This document shows, piece by piece, positions 14,943 to 23,610 of a stretch of DNA of 34,381 bases (positions are counted from its first letter, which is position 1; each line of letters begins with the position of its first letter). The translations under genes were made by a program, and so were the position numbers. The DNA is from Candidatus Roseilinea sp. NK_OTU-006 (GTDB taxonomy: Bacteria > Chloroflexota > Anaerolineae > J036 > Brachytrichaceae): NCBI RefSeq assembly GCF_012931985.1, contig NZ_JAAFGM010000032.1:1-34381 (forward strand), read 5' to 3'. The notes below the pieces were generated by a model, which did no database searches, was not told the origin of the DNA, and saw only the letters and a list, made by a program, of their open reading frames with translations.

Positions 14943-17900
14943 ATGAAACAGCTTTGGATGCGCCAAGCGTTGGCACAGTGCGCCTTGCTGATCTGGTTGC
15001 TGGTGGCCCAGAGCGCCACGCCATCTGCCCGCGCCGCGCCCAGCGTGCCGGGCACGGGCGTGTGGATCGGCGGGATGCGCGTGATGCGTTCCTCGCCGGC
15101 TGTGGCCGACTTCAACGGCGATGGGATGAAAGAGATTGTGGTCGGCACATACGATGGCCGGCTGGTTGTGGTCGGCTGGAGCGGCGGGCAATGGCAAAAA
15201 GTGTGGGAACGCCAAGTCGCCGCCGACATCAACGCGGCCAACCCACCTGTGCTGCAATCTCAGTCGCGCATCGAATCACCGGTCGTAATCGCCGACCTGG
15301 ATCAGGACGGCGTGTTGGAGATCGTGGTCACGGCAGGCGGACTGCCAGCTGACTGTATCAACGGCGGGACGTTGGTCTATCGCTACGTGTCGCCCTGGCA
15401 GTTTGCCCTGTACGGCGACTGGCCACAGCCCAAGCTGGATGAGGTCGGCGGCGGGCCGACCTGGGGTTCGCCGGATGGCTGCTGGGACGGCATCTTTTCC
15501 AGCGCAGCGGTGGGCGACATTGACGGCGACGGCGACCTGGAGATCATATGGGAAGGCGAAGATCGGCGTATTCACGCCTACCATCACACCGGCGCCGTCG
15601 TGGCCGGCTGGCCCTTTCACCGCGCCAATGGCGACCCGCTGGTGCGCGGCGGCATTTCTTCGCCGGCGCTGGGCGACATTGACGGCGACGGCTTGCTGGA
15701 GATCGTGGTGGGCGGCACCAGCCCGCGCTGTACGCTGTGGAACACAGATCCATGTGGCCAGACGGACTACAGCGTAGCGCCCGTCTGGGCGTTAAACGGC
15801 GACAGCACGCTCGTGCCCGGCTGGCCCAAGTATCTGCCCCAAATGGTGGACTCGTCGCCGGCGCTGGGCGACCTGGACGGCGACAACCAACTCGACGTTG
15901 TGGTGGGCACCGGCCGCAATCAAATTCCCGGCGAAGGAGGCAAGTTTGTATATGCCTGGCGCGGAAATGGTGTACCGCTCCCCGGTTGGCCGCAGCCCCT
16001 CATCGCGTGGGCGCAAGGCTCGCCGGCGCTGGCCGACCTAGACGGCAACGGCGGGCTGGATGTGACGATCGGGTGTGGACACATGGACAACGCATCCTGC
16101 ACCACCCTGTATGCCTGGCAGAACAGCGGCAGCGCTCTGCCCGGTTTCCCCATGACGCCCTCTACGACGCACTCCTTGCCGCAGGCGCTTTCCACGCAGT
16201 TTTCGCCGATCGTGGCCGACATTGACGGCAATGGCCAACTGGACATTGGGCTGGCCGGCCACAATTCAGCAGGCGTCACGTATATCGGCGCAAACGGACA
16301 GATGCATCCCGACATCTCACGCAATCAGCACATGGCGCTCGATGGCCTATATGCCCCGCCGATGATCGCCGACGTGGACAACGACGGCTTGCTGGAGACG
16401 ATCATCGTCGGCGAAGCAAACGGCGGCGCAGCGTTATATATCTGGGATGAGACCGGGCCGGCCGCCCCTACGGCCATGCCCTGGCCCATGCACCGCCACG
16501 ACAATCGGCGCACCGGCAACTATTGTTTCACCGAGACGCCGCCTAGCAATCCCACTGCTTTTAGCTCCAGCGTGCCCACCGCCACTTGGACCGCGCAACC
16601 CAACATCACCGTGTGGTGGGCAGGCGCCGGCGTCGGCGGGCCTTGCCCCGGCGTGCCCAGCTATTCGGTCGTGTGGAGCAACTCGCCAACCACCATTCCA
16701 GATACAGTGGTGGACACTGCCGCCAACAGCGCCACCGGCGTCAACCTGGGCGATGGCGTGTGGTGGTTCCACCTGCGCACGCGCGATAGCTGGAGCAACT
16801 GGAGCACGAATGTAATCCACATCGGGCCGTTTTGGGTCGATCGCACCCCGCCTACGCTGGCCTTTGCCACCGCAAGCACGCCGGCCCTCAACACCTGGAG
16901 CAACAGCAGCCACATCACGGTGAGCCTATCGCCCGGCCTCGACGCCGGCAGCGGGTTGAGCGGCTATGCCGTCGTATGGGATCAATCCCCGCTGACCCTG
17001 CCCGGCCCAACGCAAAATGCCGGTCCGGTGAGCAGCCTGAGCTATGGGCCATTAAGCGGGGCCGGCGCGTGGTATCTGCACATGCGCAGCGTGGATCAGG
17101 TGGGCAACTGGTCGCCCGATGCAGCGCATTTCGGCCCGTTTCGCATTGACCGCGAGCCGCCCAGCTTGCCCGGCGTCACCGGCGCGTCACCATCGCCTAA
17201 CACCTGGACGGCGGCAAGCACCTTACAGGTGCAACTCAGCGCAGGCGGCGATGTGGGTAGCGGGCTAAACGGCTACTCCTTCGTGTGGGACACGATAGCG
17301 GGAACAGTCCCCGATACAGTGGCCGATGTCGGGCCGGCGCCCAACCTGACGACCGGCACCACGCCGGCAGTGGCCGACTGGTATTTGCACGTGCGCAGCG
17401 TGGACAACGCCGGCAACGCCTCGCCAAGTGTCCTGCACTATGGCCCGTTCAAGGTGGATCGCGTGCCGCCGGGAGCGCCCTCTGTGGCCGCCTCTTCGCC
17501 GCCCAGCGTGAGCTGGAGCAACGCCTCGGCAATTGTGCTCAATCTCATTCCAGCCATAGATGCCGGCAGCGGTCTGGACGGATATTCGGTGGTGTGGGAC
17601 GCTGCACCGACCACACAGCCCGATGCCGTCAAAGACATTGGCAACCTGACCAGCATCAGCCTGACCACCACGGCGAACGCCGTGATGACCTGGTATGCCC
17701 ACCTGCGCACTGTGGACCTGGTGGGCAACGCCGCCAATACAACGTTGCACTACGGCCCGTTTCGCATTGACCGGGTTGCGCCCACATCGCAACTGGTCGG
17801 CCCGCCCACCGCGCTGAGCGATGCCGCCATCGCGCTTGCGTGGAGCGGCAGCGATGTCGGTTCCGGCGTGGCCGGCTACGATGTTCAGGCCCGCCAGGCG

Positions 17901-18851
17901 CCAAGCGGCGCCTGGACGCCGTGGTTGAGCAACGCGCCCTCGACCACGCTGAGCGGGGCGTATGTGCCTGCTGGGCCGGCCTGCGGCCAGCGGTACGAGT
18001 TCCGCGCGCGGGCGCGCGACCAGGCCGGCAACCTGCAAGCCGGCTGGAGTCCCACCCAGTCCACGCTGCTCATCAGCGCGCATCCGATCAGCGGCGTAGT
18101 CGTCAACAACCTGAGCCAGCCCGTGTACGGCGCACAGGTCGCGTCTGCCGATGCCTGCGCCGCGTTGCCCAGCGATGCCCAGGGACGCGCATTTGCCTAC
18201 TTCACCGGCAGCGGCGTGTATTCGGTGAGCGTGTCGCATGACCAGTTTGGGGTTTTGCCGCCCTTGCGCGAACGCGCGCCCAACGACCGCCGCCCGTTGA
18301 TCGTGCTGCCGCCGCAAGACAACGTGGTGACCAACAGCCACTTCGAGACGACAGGCGGATGGGCCTTCTTTGGCGCGGCCGGCTACACCCAAACCGCGCA
18401 CAGCGGGGCCGGCGGGGCGGCCATCCTCGGCACAGGCGTCATCAGCCAGCGCGTCGTCATTCCGGCGCAAGGGGTGCTGTCGGTGCTGGCGCGCGTGACC
18501 GGCAACAGCCCCGGCGACACAGCGTCGGTGCAGGTGCAAGTGGATGGCTCGCTGTTGCCGCTGAACCACGCAGGGCCTCAGCCGTTGCGCGCCGTGGCCT
18601 CTGCCGATCTGCTCGCCGGGCGCAGCGGACAGGGACCCGGTGTGCTGCACGTCCAAGAGGCTGAACCGCCGCTGGAGGATTGGCGGCATGTCGCGCTCGA
18701 CTTGCGTGCTGCCAGCGGGCTGCCGGTGGCGGTGGTGATCGAGGCGGTGGATGTGGCGCCGGCCGGCTTGAACGTGGTGGTGGATGAAGTGACGCTGGGG
18801 TCGCCGGCCAGTGGGCCGCGTTTCCTGTATCTGCCCGCCGTCCGGCGTTAG
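14943..18851 (+). CDS. Secreted FG-GAP protein, expanded paralogue of the preceding gene
   Basis: A 1302-residue exported protein with a clear signal peptide cleaved near ATPSARA-APSVPG. The propeller (about 30-525) repeats the calcium loops of the neighbour almost word for word (GDIDGDGDLEIIWEGEDRRI, DVDNDGLLETIIVGEANGG, PWPMHRHDNRRTGNY). It then has five Ig/Fn3-like modules (about 530-1045) where the neighbour has two, a CarboxypepD_reg-like domain (ISGVVVNNLSQPVYGAQV, about 1047-1115), a jelly-roll region (SHFETTGGWAFFGAAGYTQT) and the tail FLYLPAVRR. The ATG has GAGG ten bases upstream. The pair clearly arose by tandem duplication. A surface adhesin or carbohydrate-binding role is inferred from the domains. 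No catalytic motif is visible. Confidence 0.88.
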   Translation: MKQLWMRQALAQCALLIWLLVAQSATPSARAAPSVPGTGVWIGGMRVMRSSPAVADFNGDGMKEIVVGTYDGRLVVVGWSGGQWQKVWERQVAADINAANPPVLQSQSRIESPVVIADLDQDGVLEIVVTAGGLPADCINGGTLVYRYVSPWQFALYGDWPQPKLDEVGGGPTWGSPDGCWDGIFSSAAVGDIDGDGDLEIIWEGEDRRIHAYHHTGAVVAGWPFHRANGDPLVRGGISSPALGDIDGDGLLEIVVGGTSPRCTLWNTDPCGQTDYSVAPVWALNGDSTLVPGWPKYLPQMVDSSPALGDLDGDNQLDVVVGTGRNQIPGEGGKFVYAWRGNGVPLPGWPQPLIAWAQGSPALADLDGNGGLDVTIGCGHMDNASCTTLYAWQNSGSALPGFPMTPSTTHSLPQALSTQFSPIVADIDGNGQLDIGLAGHNSAGVTYIGANGQMHPDISRNQHMALDGLYAPPMIADVDNDGLLETIIVGEANGGAALYIWDETGPAAPTAMPWPMHRHDNRRTGNYCFTETPPSNPTAFSSSVPTATWTAQPNITVWWAGAGVGGPCPGVPSYSVVWSNSPTTIPDTVVDTAANSATGVNLGDGVWWFHLRTRDSWSNWSTNVIHIGPFWVDRTPPTLAFATASTPALNTWSNSSHITVSLSPGLDAGSGLSGYAVVWDQSPLTLPGPTQNAGPVSSLSYGPLSGAGAWYLHMRSVDQVGNWSPDAAHFGPFRIDREPPSLPGVTGASPSPNTWTAASTLQVQLSAGGDVGSGLNGYSFVWDTIAGTVPDTVADVGPAPNLTTGTTPAVADWYLHVRSVDNAGNASPSVLHYGPFKVDRVPPGAPSVAASSPPSVSWSNASAIVLNLIPAIDAGSGLDGYSVVWDAAPTTQPDAVKDIGNLTSISLTTTANAVMTWYAHLRTVDLVGNAANTTLHYGPFRIDRVAPTSQLVGPPTALSDAAIALAWSGSDVGSGVAGYDVQARQAPSGAWTPWLSNAPSTTLSGAYVPAGPACGQRYEFRARARDQAGNLQAGWSPTQSTLLISAHPISGVVVNNLSQPVYGAQVASADACAALPSDAQGRAFAYFTGSGVYSVSVSHDQFGVLPPLRERAPNDRRPLIVLPPQDNVVTNSHFETTGGWAFFGAAGYTQTAHSGAGGAAILGTGVISQRVVIPAQGVLSVLARVTGNSPGDTASVQVQVDGSLLPLNHAGPQPLRAVASADLLAGRSGQGPGVLHVQEAEPPLEDWRHVALDLRAASGLPVAVVIEAVDVAPAGLNVVVDEVTLGSPASGPRFLYLPAVRR
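16840..17780 (+). repeat. Tandem Ig/Fn3-like modules (three extra copies)
   Basis: Three successive modules of about 100 residues each share the frame G-Y-x-(V/F)-V-W-D ... WY-x-H-(M/V/L)-R-(S/T)-VD-x-x-GN ... (H)-(F/Y)-GPF-(R/K)-(I/V)-DR. A more diverged copy precedes them (WSNSPTT ... GPFWVDRTPP) and another follows (SGVAGYDVQARQAPSGAW). The FG-GAP protein at 11973-14873 has only the two outer, diverged kinds. The three middle copies are therefore an expansion specific to this paralogue or were lost from the other. Confidence 0.8.
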
Positions 18852-18861
18852 CAAGTGTCGG

Positions 18862-19805
18862 CTACGGGGCGCACCTGCCTGTTAACTCGAAAGCATCTAC
18901 CGTCGCCGAGGCGGTGTTCAACACGTCAAAGCGCAGCCGTGAGGCAGTGGCATCTAATCGCAGCGCGCCGTAATCCCCGTTGTATCGCACCACGCTGCCG
19001 GCGATCGGCGCGCCAAAGGCATAGAGTGGTGCGCCGCCGATGCCGTTGACCAGATACACGATCCCATCACGCGAGAGGCGCTCGTAATTGTGGGCATGGC
19101 CGGCGATCACCACGTCGGCGCCCCAAGTTGCAAATGGCCATTGCGTGGCCGGCGTTGAGCCATGCCCGCCGACGAAGAGTAAGGCGGATGGTGCAGGACG
19201 ACGATCTGCCAGCAGGCGGTCGAGGCGGCCAGCGCGCTTTGCAACCACAACGCCTGGGCCGAGGATGCCGTGATGCCATCCGGTTCATTCACGTCGCTGT
19301 TCAGGATGAACCAGTGCGCCGGCCCGATGAGCACCTCGTAGTAACGCTCGTTGCCCGGCAGGGTGAAGTAGCTCAGATGCGCGGCGTAGCCGGTGCTGCT
19401 GTTCCAGTCGTGATTGCCCAGGGCAGGATAGAAGCGATTAAACCCCGGATTGTTCGGCGCAGGATACGAACCGAGATAAGGATGGATGAAGTCGGCGTAA
19501 TACTGGCCGATGTTCTGGTCAATGGTGCCGGCGAGGCCGCTGTAGTAGTTGTTATCGCCGGTGGTGACGATGGCCTGCGGCTGCCAGGCTTTCACCAAGT
19601 TTGCGACAGCAGCCGCCGGCGCGCCGGCCAGCCCAAAATCGCCGATCACGGCAAAGCGCGTCGGCTGGTTCAACACAATCGGCAGGAAGACGCGATAACT
19701 CTGCGCGATGGCGCCTGGTCGGGCGTGTTGCCTTTCGATTTGCGGCGGCAGTGGCCGGGCCAATGCGCTGAACATGATGCACAGCAAGATCGTTGCTCTC
19801 AGCAT
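18862..19805 (-). pseudogene. Secreted calcineurin-like metallophosphoesterase (purple acid phosphatase type), one frameshift
   Basis: The first frame (ATG 19803-19805) has a signal peptide, then SYRVFLPIVLNQPTRF, and the phosphoesterase motifs GDFG, GDNNYYSG, GNHDW and VVLHHPPYSS. The protein then continues in another frame with HGSTPATQWPF and GHAHNYERL and ends at TAG 18862-18864 (FELTGRCAP). All five metal-ligand motifs are therefore present, but one base is missing near 19170-19176 (TCTTCGTCGGCGGGC). If the shift is real the product stops before the last ligands and is inactive; if it is a sequence error this is an intact gene of about 313 residues. The enzyme would hydrolyse phosphomonoesters outside the cell. 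Its start lies 13 bases after the stop of the upstream GT2, in the same direction. Confidence 0.85.
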
Positions 19806-19818
19806 GGTGACTAGGCAG

Positions 19819-20808
19819 CTAGCGCGTGTTGGCTTGCAAATGTTGATAGCGCGCCATAACCGCCCTCGGCGATTGCGCCGGAGCTAACACGTCGAAGATG
19901 TGCCGGTCGGAACAGCGTCGCAGCAGGGCGCGCCGTTTGCGCCAGGCGTGTGCCGCGTTGCGCCAGCCTTCCCAGCGGCCGGCCAGGACGCCTGCCGCCT
20001 GGCGCATGATGAGCGCGCGAGCCACCGCAGCCGCGTCGTATCCCCACATCAACGGCCAATATCGCCACAGATACGGCAACGGATAGTTCTTCAGGATCAA
20101 CCACACCTTGTTGCGCCCAAGCAGCCGGCGCTTCAGCGGCGAGCCTTCGCCTGCCGTGGCCGAGTGACAATGCAACACGCGGGCGGCGGGAACGTATGCC
20201 GTCGTCCAGCCGGCCCATTGCGCCCGCCAGGCCAGATCCACATCCTCCAGATACGCAAAGAAATCTTCGTCGAACAGGCCCACCTCGTCCAGCATGGCGC
20301 GGCGATACAGCGCTGCTCCGGCGCACGCGCCAAACACGGGCGTCGGCGCGGTCTCGCTCTTGGCGACCGGCTGCCCTCCCCGCCGGTCCCAGGCAATGCC
20401 CAGGCGATCCACTGCGACGCCGGCTGAGTTAATCACGTCGGGGCGATCGGCAAACAGCATCAGCGAGGCTGCCGCACCCAGGCGCGGGTCTGCATCTAGC
20501 GCGCGCACCAGTTCAGCCAGCCAGTTGGGATCGGGAACGGTGTCGTTGTTCAGGGTAGCGACGTAAGGCGCGCCGCCGGCGCGGATGGCTTGATTGTTGG
20601 CCGCCGCGAAGCCTCGGTTGTGTGGGTTGACCAGCAGGCGCACGTGCGGTTCGCGCCGGCGCACCCAGTCCACCGAACCATCGGTCGAGCCGTTGTCCAC
20701 CAGCCAGAGTTGAAAATCGGTGAAGGTCTGAGCGCGCAGCGCGTCGAAGCAAAGGGGGAGATGGCGCAGCCCGTTCCAGTTGACGATGACCAGATCAACC
20801 CGAGACAT
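19819..20808 (-). CDS. Family 2 glycosyltransferase (rhamnosyltransferase-like)
   Basis: A 329-residue GT-A enzyme. VDLVIVNWNGLRHLPLCFDA, VDNGSTDGSVDWVRR, NRGFAAANNQAIRAGG, the metal-binding TLNNDTVPD and FFAYLEDVDLAWRAQWAGW are all in the expected order and spacing. Members of this group transfer rhamnose or related sugars to polysaccharide precursors. The C-terminal 70 residues are basic and helical. The ATG (20806-20808) has AGGA four bases upstream. Only 37 bases separate it from the divergent methyltransferase start, so part of its promoter must lie inside that gene. The metallophosphoesterase follows on the same transcript. Confidence 0.92.
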   Translation of the reverse strand: MSRVDLVIVNWNGLRHLPLCFDALRAQTFTDFQLWLVDNGSTDGSVDWVRRREPHVRLLVNPHNRGFAAANNQAIRAGGAPYVATLNNDTVPDPNWLAELVRALDADPRLGAAASLMLFADRPDVINSAGVAVDRLGIAWDRRGGQPVAKSETAPTPVFGACAGAALYRRAMLDEVGLFDEDFFAYLEDVDLAWRAQWAGWTTAYVPAARVLHCHSATAGEGSPLKRRLLGRNKVWLILKNYPLPYLWRYWPLMWGYDAAAVARALIMRQAAGVLAGRWEGWRNAAHAWRKRRALLRRCSDRHIFDVLAPAQSPRAVMARYQHLQANTR

Positions 20809-20826
20809 GATTCCTGGCTGTGCGCG

Positions 20827-20835
20827 TGATAGAAT
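20827..20835 (+). promoter_or_regulatory. Candidate extended -10 promoter of the methyltransferase operon
   Basis: TGATAGAAT fits the extended -10 pattern TGnTATAAT with one mismatch and lies 10 bases before the ATG at 20846. Transcription would start at about 20842, giving an almost leaderless message. No -35 is evident. The same TA-x-AATCGC pattern precedes the tRNA gene. Confidence 0.45.
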
Positions 20836-20845
20836 CGCGCGTGCG

Positions 20846-21646
20846 ATGCCGTCGCCCGATGCGGAAGTGCGCGCGCTGCAACCATGGTATCACGACTTCT
20901 CGCGCTTTGGCCTGCAAACCCAATTTCCTCCCCGCCGCGCCGATCAACTGCGCGCCCTGTTCAACACCTTGCGCCGCCGGCTCGACCCTAGCTACGTCGA
21001 GAAGGGCGAACGCTTCTCGCTGCGCCGGTTCCTGAAACCTGCGCCGCCGGCCCATGTCGCCAATCAAGGCGCCAAAGAACAGGTGATCGAAGCGTACTTG
21101 CAGCGTTGTCTGGCCGACCTGCCGAGCGCAGCGCCGGAGTGTCTGGACTTGTTCTGCGCCGATGGCTACTATGCGTGCTTGCTGGCCACGCTGCGGCCCA
21201 ATGCGCACATCACCGGCGTGGACCTTGACCCGCAAGAGATTCGCCGCGCACAGACGGCGGCCCGCTTGCTGAAACTGCCGGCGCTGCGCTTCGAAGTGGG
21301 CGACGTGTGGGATGTGACGCGCGCGGGACGGGCCTATGACCTGGTCTTGTGCACCGGCGGCTTGTATCATCTGGCGCAGCCGGCCGAGTTCGTCCGCGCC
21401 CTGCGGCCGGTGGCGCGCCGCTTCCTCGTGGTGCAGAGCGTGGTCACGCTGGAGACGGATGATCCGAACTACTTTGTGACGCCGGCCCCCGGCTGGAAGC
21501 ACGGCAGCCGCTTCACCCATGCCGCGCTGGGGCGCTGGCTGACCGAGGCCGGCTGGCGCATCCTCGACAGCGCGCTGCGTGAGTTGCCGGCCAACCCGCG
21601 CCGCTGCGATCGTGGGTCTAGCTTCTACTGCTGCGCTGCAGGCTGA
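20846..21646 (+). CDS. Class I SAM methyltransferase
   Basis: A 266-residue methyltransferase. CLDLFCADGYYACLLATL is the SAM-binding glycine-loop region (slightly unusual, with CADGYY in place of GxGxG), followed by ITGVDLDPQEIRRAQ (motif with the ribose-binding acid) and YDLVLCTGGLYHLAQPAEFV, then VTLETDDPNYFVTPAPGW, also seen in glycan-cluster methyltransferases related to the CmoB/DUF1698 group. The ATG is chosen because it follows a likely promoter; no Shine-Dalgarno sequence is seen. It heads a tightly packed plus-strand run of glycosyltransferases and another methyltransferase, so methylation of a sugar in the glycan is the best guess. The natural substrate is unknown. Confidence 0.82.
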   Translation: MPSPDAEVRALQPWYHDFSRFGLQTQFPPRRADQLRALFNTLRRRLDPSYVEKGERFSLRRFLKPAPPAHVANQGAKEQVIEAYLQRCLADLPSAAPECLDLFCADGYYACLLATLRPNAHITGVDLDPQEIRRAQTAARLLKLPALRFEVGDVWDVTRAGRAYDLVLCTGGLYHLAQPAEFVRALRPVARRFLVVQSVVTLETDDPNYFVTPAPGWKHGSRFTHAALGRWLTEAGWRILDSALRELPANPRRCDRGSSFYCCAAG

Positions 21647-21660
21647 ATAATCCCTTCACT

Positions 21661-22563
21661 ATGACCCTGGGCGTCATCATCTTGAACTGGAACCAGGCCG
21701 GGGATACCCTGGCTTGCCTGCGCAATGCCCAGCAGTGGGATATGCCGGGCAAGCGCATCTGGATAGTGGACAACGGCTCACGACCAGAAGATGTGCGCGC
21801 GCTGGCCGAAGTTTCGGGCGACGGTGTACAGGTTATCTTCAGCGCGGTGAATCGCGGCTTCGCCGGCGGCAACAACCTGGCGCTCCAACAGGCGCTGGAT
21901 GCCGGTTGCGGGGCAGTGCTGTTGCTGAACAACGACGCACAGGCCAATGCAGACGCCATCGGCCAACTCCGGCGCACGCTGAACGATCGCGCAGAGATCG
22001 GCATCGTCGGGCCGGTGCTGGTGGATGCTGCCGACCCGCAACGAGTGTTGTCGGCCGGCGGCAAAGACATCGCGCGGCATCTGGCATCTCACCGGTTGGA
22101 TGTGCCGCCGCCGGGCCAGGTGCGGCTGGTGGATTACGTGCCGGGCACATGTGTGATGATCCGCGCCAACGTGTTGCGCACGGTGGGGCTGTTGGATGAG
22201 GATTACTTCTTCGGCGGCGAAGTGGCTGACCTGTGCGCACGGGCAAGACAAAGCGGCTGGCACAGCGCCGTGGATGGCTCGGCAGTCGTGCGCCATGCTG
22301 TGGATCGCTCGGCCTTCATCCGACATCAAGTTCATGTTTATTATGTAATAAGAAACCGCTTTCTGTACATCCGCAAGTTCTACCCGCAAGGGCGCTGGAG
22401 GCTATTTGCCGCCTGGACGGCGTACAGTCTGTATGCTGCTGCGCTCGCCGCTCTGCGCGACGATCTGGCGCATGCGCGCGCCATTGGGTTAGGCTGCCTG
22501 GACGGCTGGCGCGGGCGATTCGGCGGGCAGAATGCGCGTGTGACGCGGGGCAAGGTCTCTTGA
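21661..22563 (+). CDS. Family 2 glycosyltransferase
   Basis: A 300-residue GT-A enzyme. Recognisable are GVIILNWNQAGDTLACLRNA, IVDNGSRPEDVR, NRGFAGGNNLALQQALDAG, VLLLNNDAQANADAI (metal and donor site) and LLDEDYFFGGEVADLCARAR, where the usual ED pair is replaced by EV-AD. The C-terminal region (VHVYYVIRNRFLYIRKFYPQ, then FAAWTAYSLYAAALAALRD) is hydrophobic and helical and probably sits at the membrane. The start ATG is 14 bases after the preceding stop. Its stop overlaps the next start as TGATG. It belongs to the rhamnosyltransferase-like group; acceptor unknown. Confidence 0.9.
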   Translation: MTLGVIILNWNQAGDTLACLRNAQQWDMPGKRIWIVDNGSRPEDVRALAEVSGDGVQVIFSAVNRGFAGGNNLALQQALDAGCGAVLLLNNDAQANADAIGQLRRTLNDRAEIGIVGPVLVDAADPQRVLSAGGKDIARHLASHRLDVPPPGQVRLVDYVPGTCVMIRANVLRTVGLLDEDYFFGGEVADLCARARQSGWHSAVDGSAVVRHAVDRSAFIRHQVHVYYVIRNRFLYIRKFYPQGRWRLFAAWTAYSLYAAALAALRDDLAHARAIGLGCLDGWRGRFGGQNARVTRGKVS

Positions 22564-23582
22564 TGCGCGCGTTGTATCACGTCACCATTCCGCCTTCTGC
22601 AATGGCTGATTGCGAGGCGGTGATGCAGGATGTCCAACTGTTGCAACAGATTGCGCCGGGGGAGGTCATTCATTTCTACCCGACGCGCACGCCCGGCACG
22701 CGCATCCCGCGCCTGCTGTGGGGGGTGAATCAGGCGCCCGAACTTTGGCGCGCCGAACGAGCGGTTGACTTGCATCACGTGTTCAACCCCGATCCGTTTC
22801 CCTTTCCGGCGCTGCGCTTTCTGAAACGGCCAATCGTCTACACGGTGGTCGGGGGCCTTGATGAACGTCATCGTGATATGGCATGCCGGCTGTCTAAGCT
22901 GGCCCGCACGATCATCGTGTCGAGCGAGGCAGATTACGAACGTCTACAGGCATGGGGCATCGCTCAGGGGCGCTTGGTTCAGCCGGCCATAGACGCGAGT
23001 CGGTTTTCGCACACGCCGCTCCCGCCCGACGCCCCGCCTACCCTGCTGGCCGGCTCGGCGCCCTGGACAGTGGAGCAATTCACCAGCAAGGGGGTGGATG
23101 CTTTGCTGGACGCCGCACAGCGACGCCCCGACTTGCGCCTGATCTTCTTGTGGCGCGGCGTGTTGTTCGATGAGATGATGCAACGGGTCAGGGCGCGCGG
23201 TCTAGAGGGGCGCGTCCATGTGCTGAACGAACGGGTGGACGTGAATGCGGCGCTGGCCGGCGCGAGCGCCGGCGTGGTGCTGGCCACGCGGCCGGATGTG
23301 GTCAAAGCTTATCCCCATTCGCTGCTCGAGTCGTTGGCGGCCGGCAAGCCGGTTTTGGTGAGCCGCGTCATTCCGATGGCGGCATGGGTCGAGCGCGAGG
23401 GGCTGGGCCTCGTGATTGAGGCCGTGGAGGCCGAAGCGATCTTGCGCGCGGTGGCCGAGCTGGAGCGCGGGGCGGCGCGCTTTGCGGCCGAGGCATTGCA
23501 GACGGCGGTGCGTGACCGGCTGGCGCACTTCATGCAGGCGCATCGAGAGGTCTATGCCTCTGTCGCGCGTGCGCATCGCTGA
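22563..23582 (+). CDS. GT4-like glycosyltransferase
   Basis: A 339-residue GT-B fold protein. It begins MRALYHVTIPPSAMADCEAV and includes VDLHHVFNPDPFPFPALRFL, IVSSEADYERLQAWGIAQGR, and the donor-domain stretch AYPHSLLESLAAGKPVLVSR. The second glutamate of the E-x7-E motif is present (LLES), but the first position is not an obvious glutamate, so the donor site deviates from the family norm. The start at 22563 is chosen because it overlaps the preceding stop (TGATG), although the frame is open further upstream inside the GT2 gene. It is part of the continuous plus-strand operon. Specific sugar unknown. Confidence 0.82.
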   Translation: MRALYHVTIPPSAMADCEAVMQDVQLLQQIAPGEVIHFYPTRTPGTRIPRLLWGVNQAPELWRAERAVDLHHVFNPDPFPFPALRFLKRPIVYTVVGGLDERHRDMACRLSKLARTIIVSSEADYERLQAWGIAQGRLVQPAIDASRFSHTPLPPDAPPTLLAGSAPWTVEQFTSKGVDALLDAAQRRPDLRLIFLWRGVLFDEMMQRVRARGLEGRVHVLNERVDVNAALAGASAGVVLATRPDVVKAYPHSLLESLAAGKPVLVSRVIPMAAWVEREGLGLVIEAVEAEAILRAVAELERGAARFAAEALQTAVRDRLAHFMQAHREVYASVARAHR

Positions 23583-23610
23583 TGGCTGTGTCGGTGGGAG
23601 AGAGCACGCC

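Noticed and set aside
17265-18854. 529-codon open frame on the minus strand
   Set aside because: It lies antisense to the expanded FG-GAP gene in GC-rich sequence, has no family motif and is rich in Arg, His and Gln as expected of a mirror frame.
19165-19180. Programmed frameshift in the metallophosphoesterase
   Set aside because: No slippery heptamer and no obvious stimulating hairpin; a mutation or sequence error is simpler.
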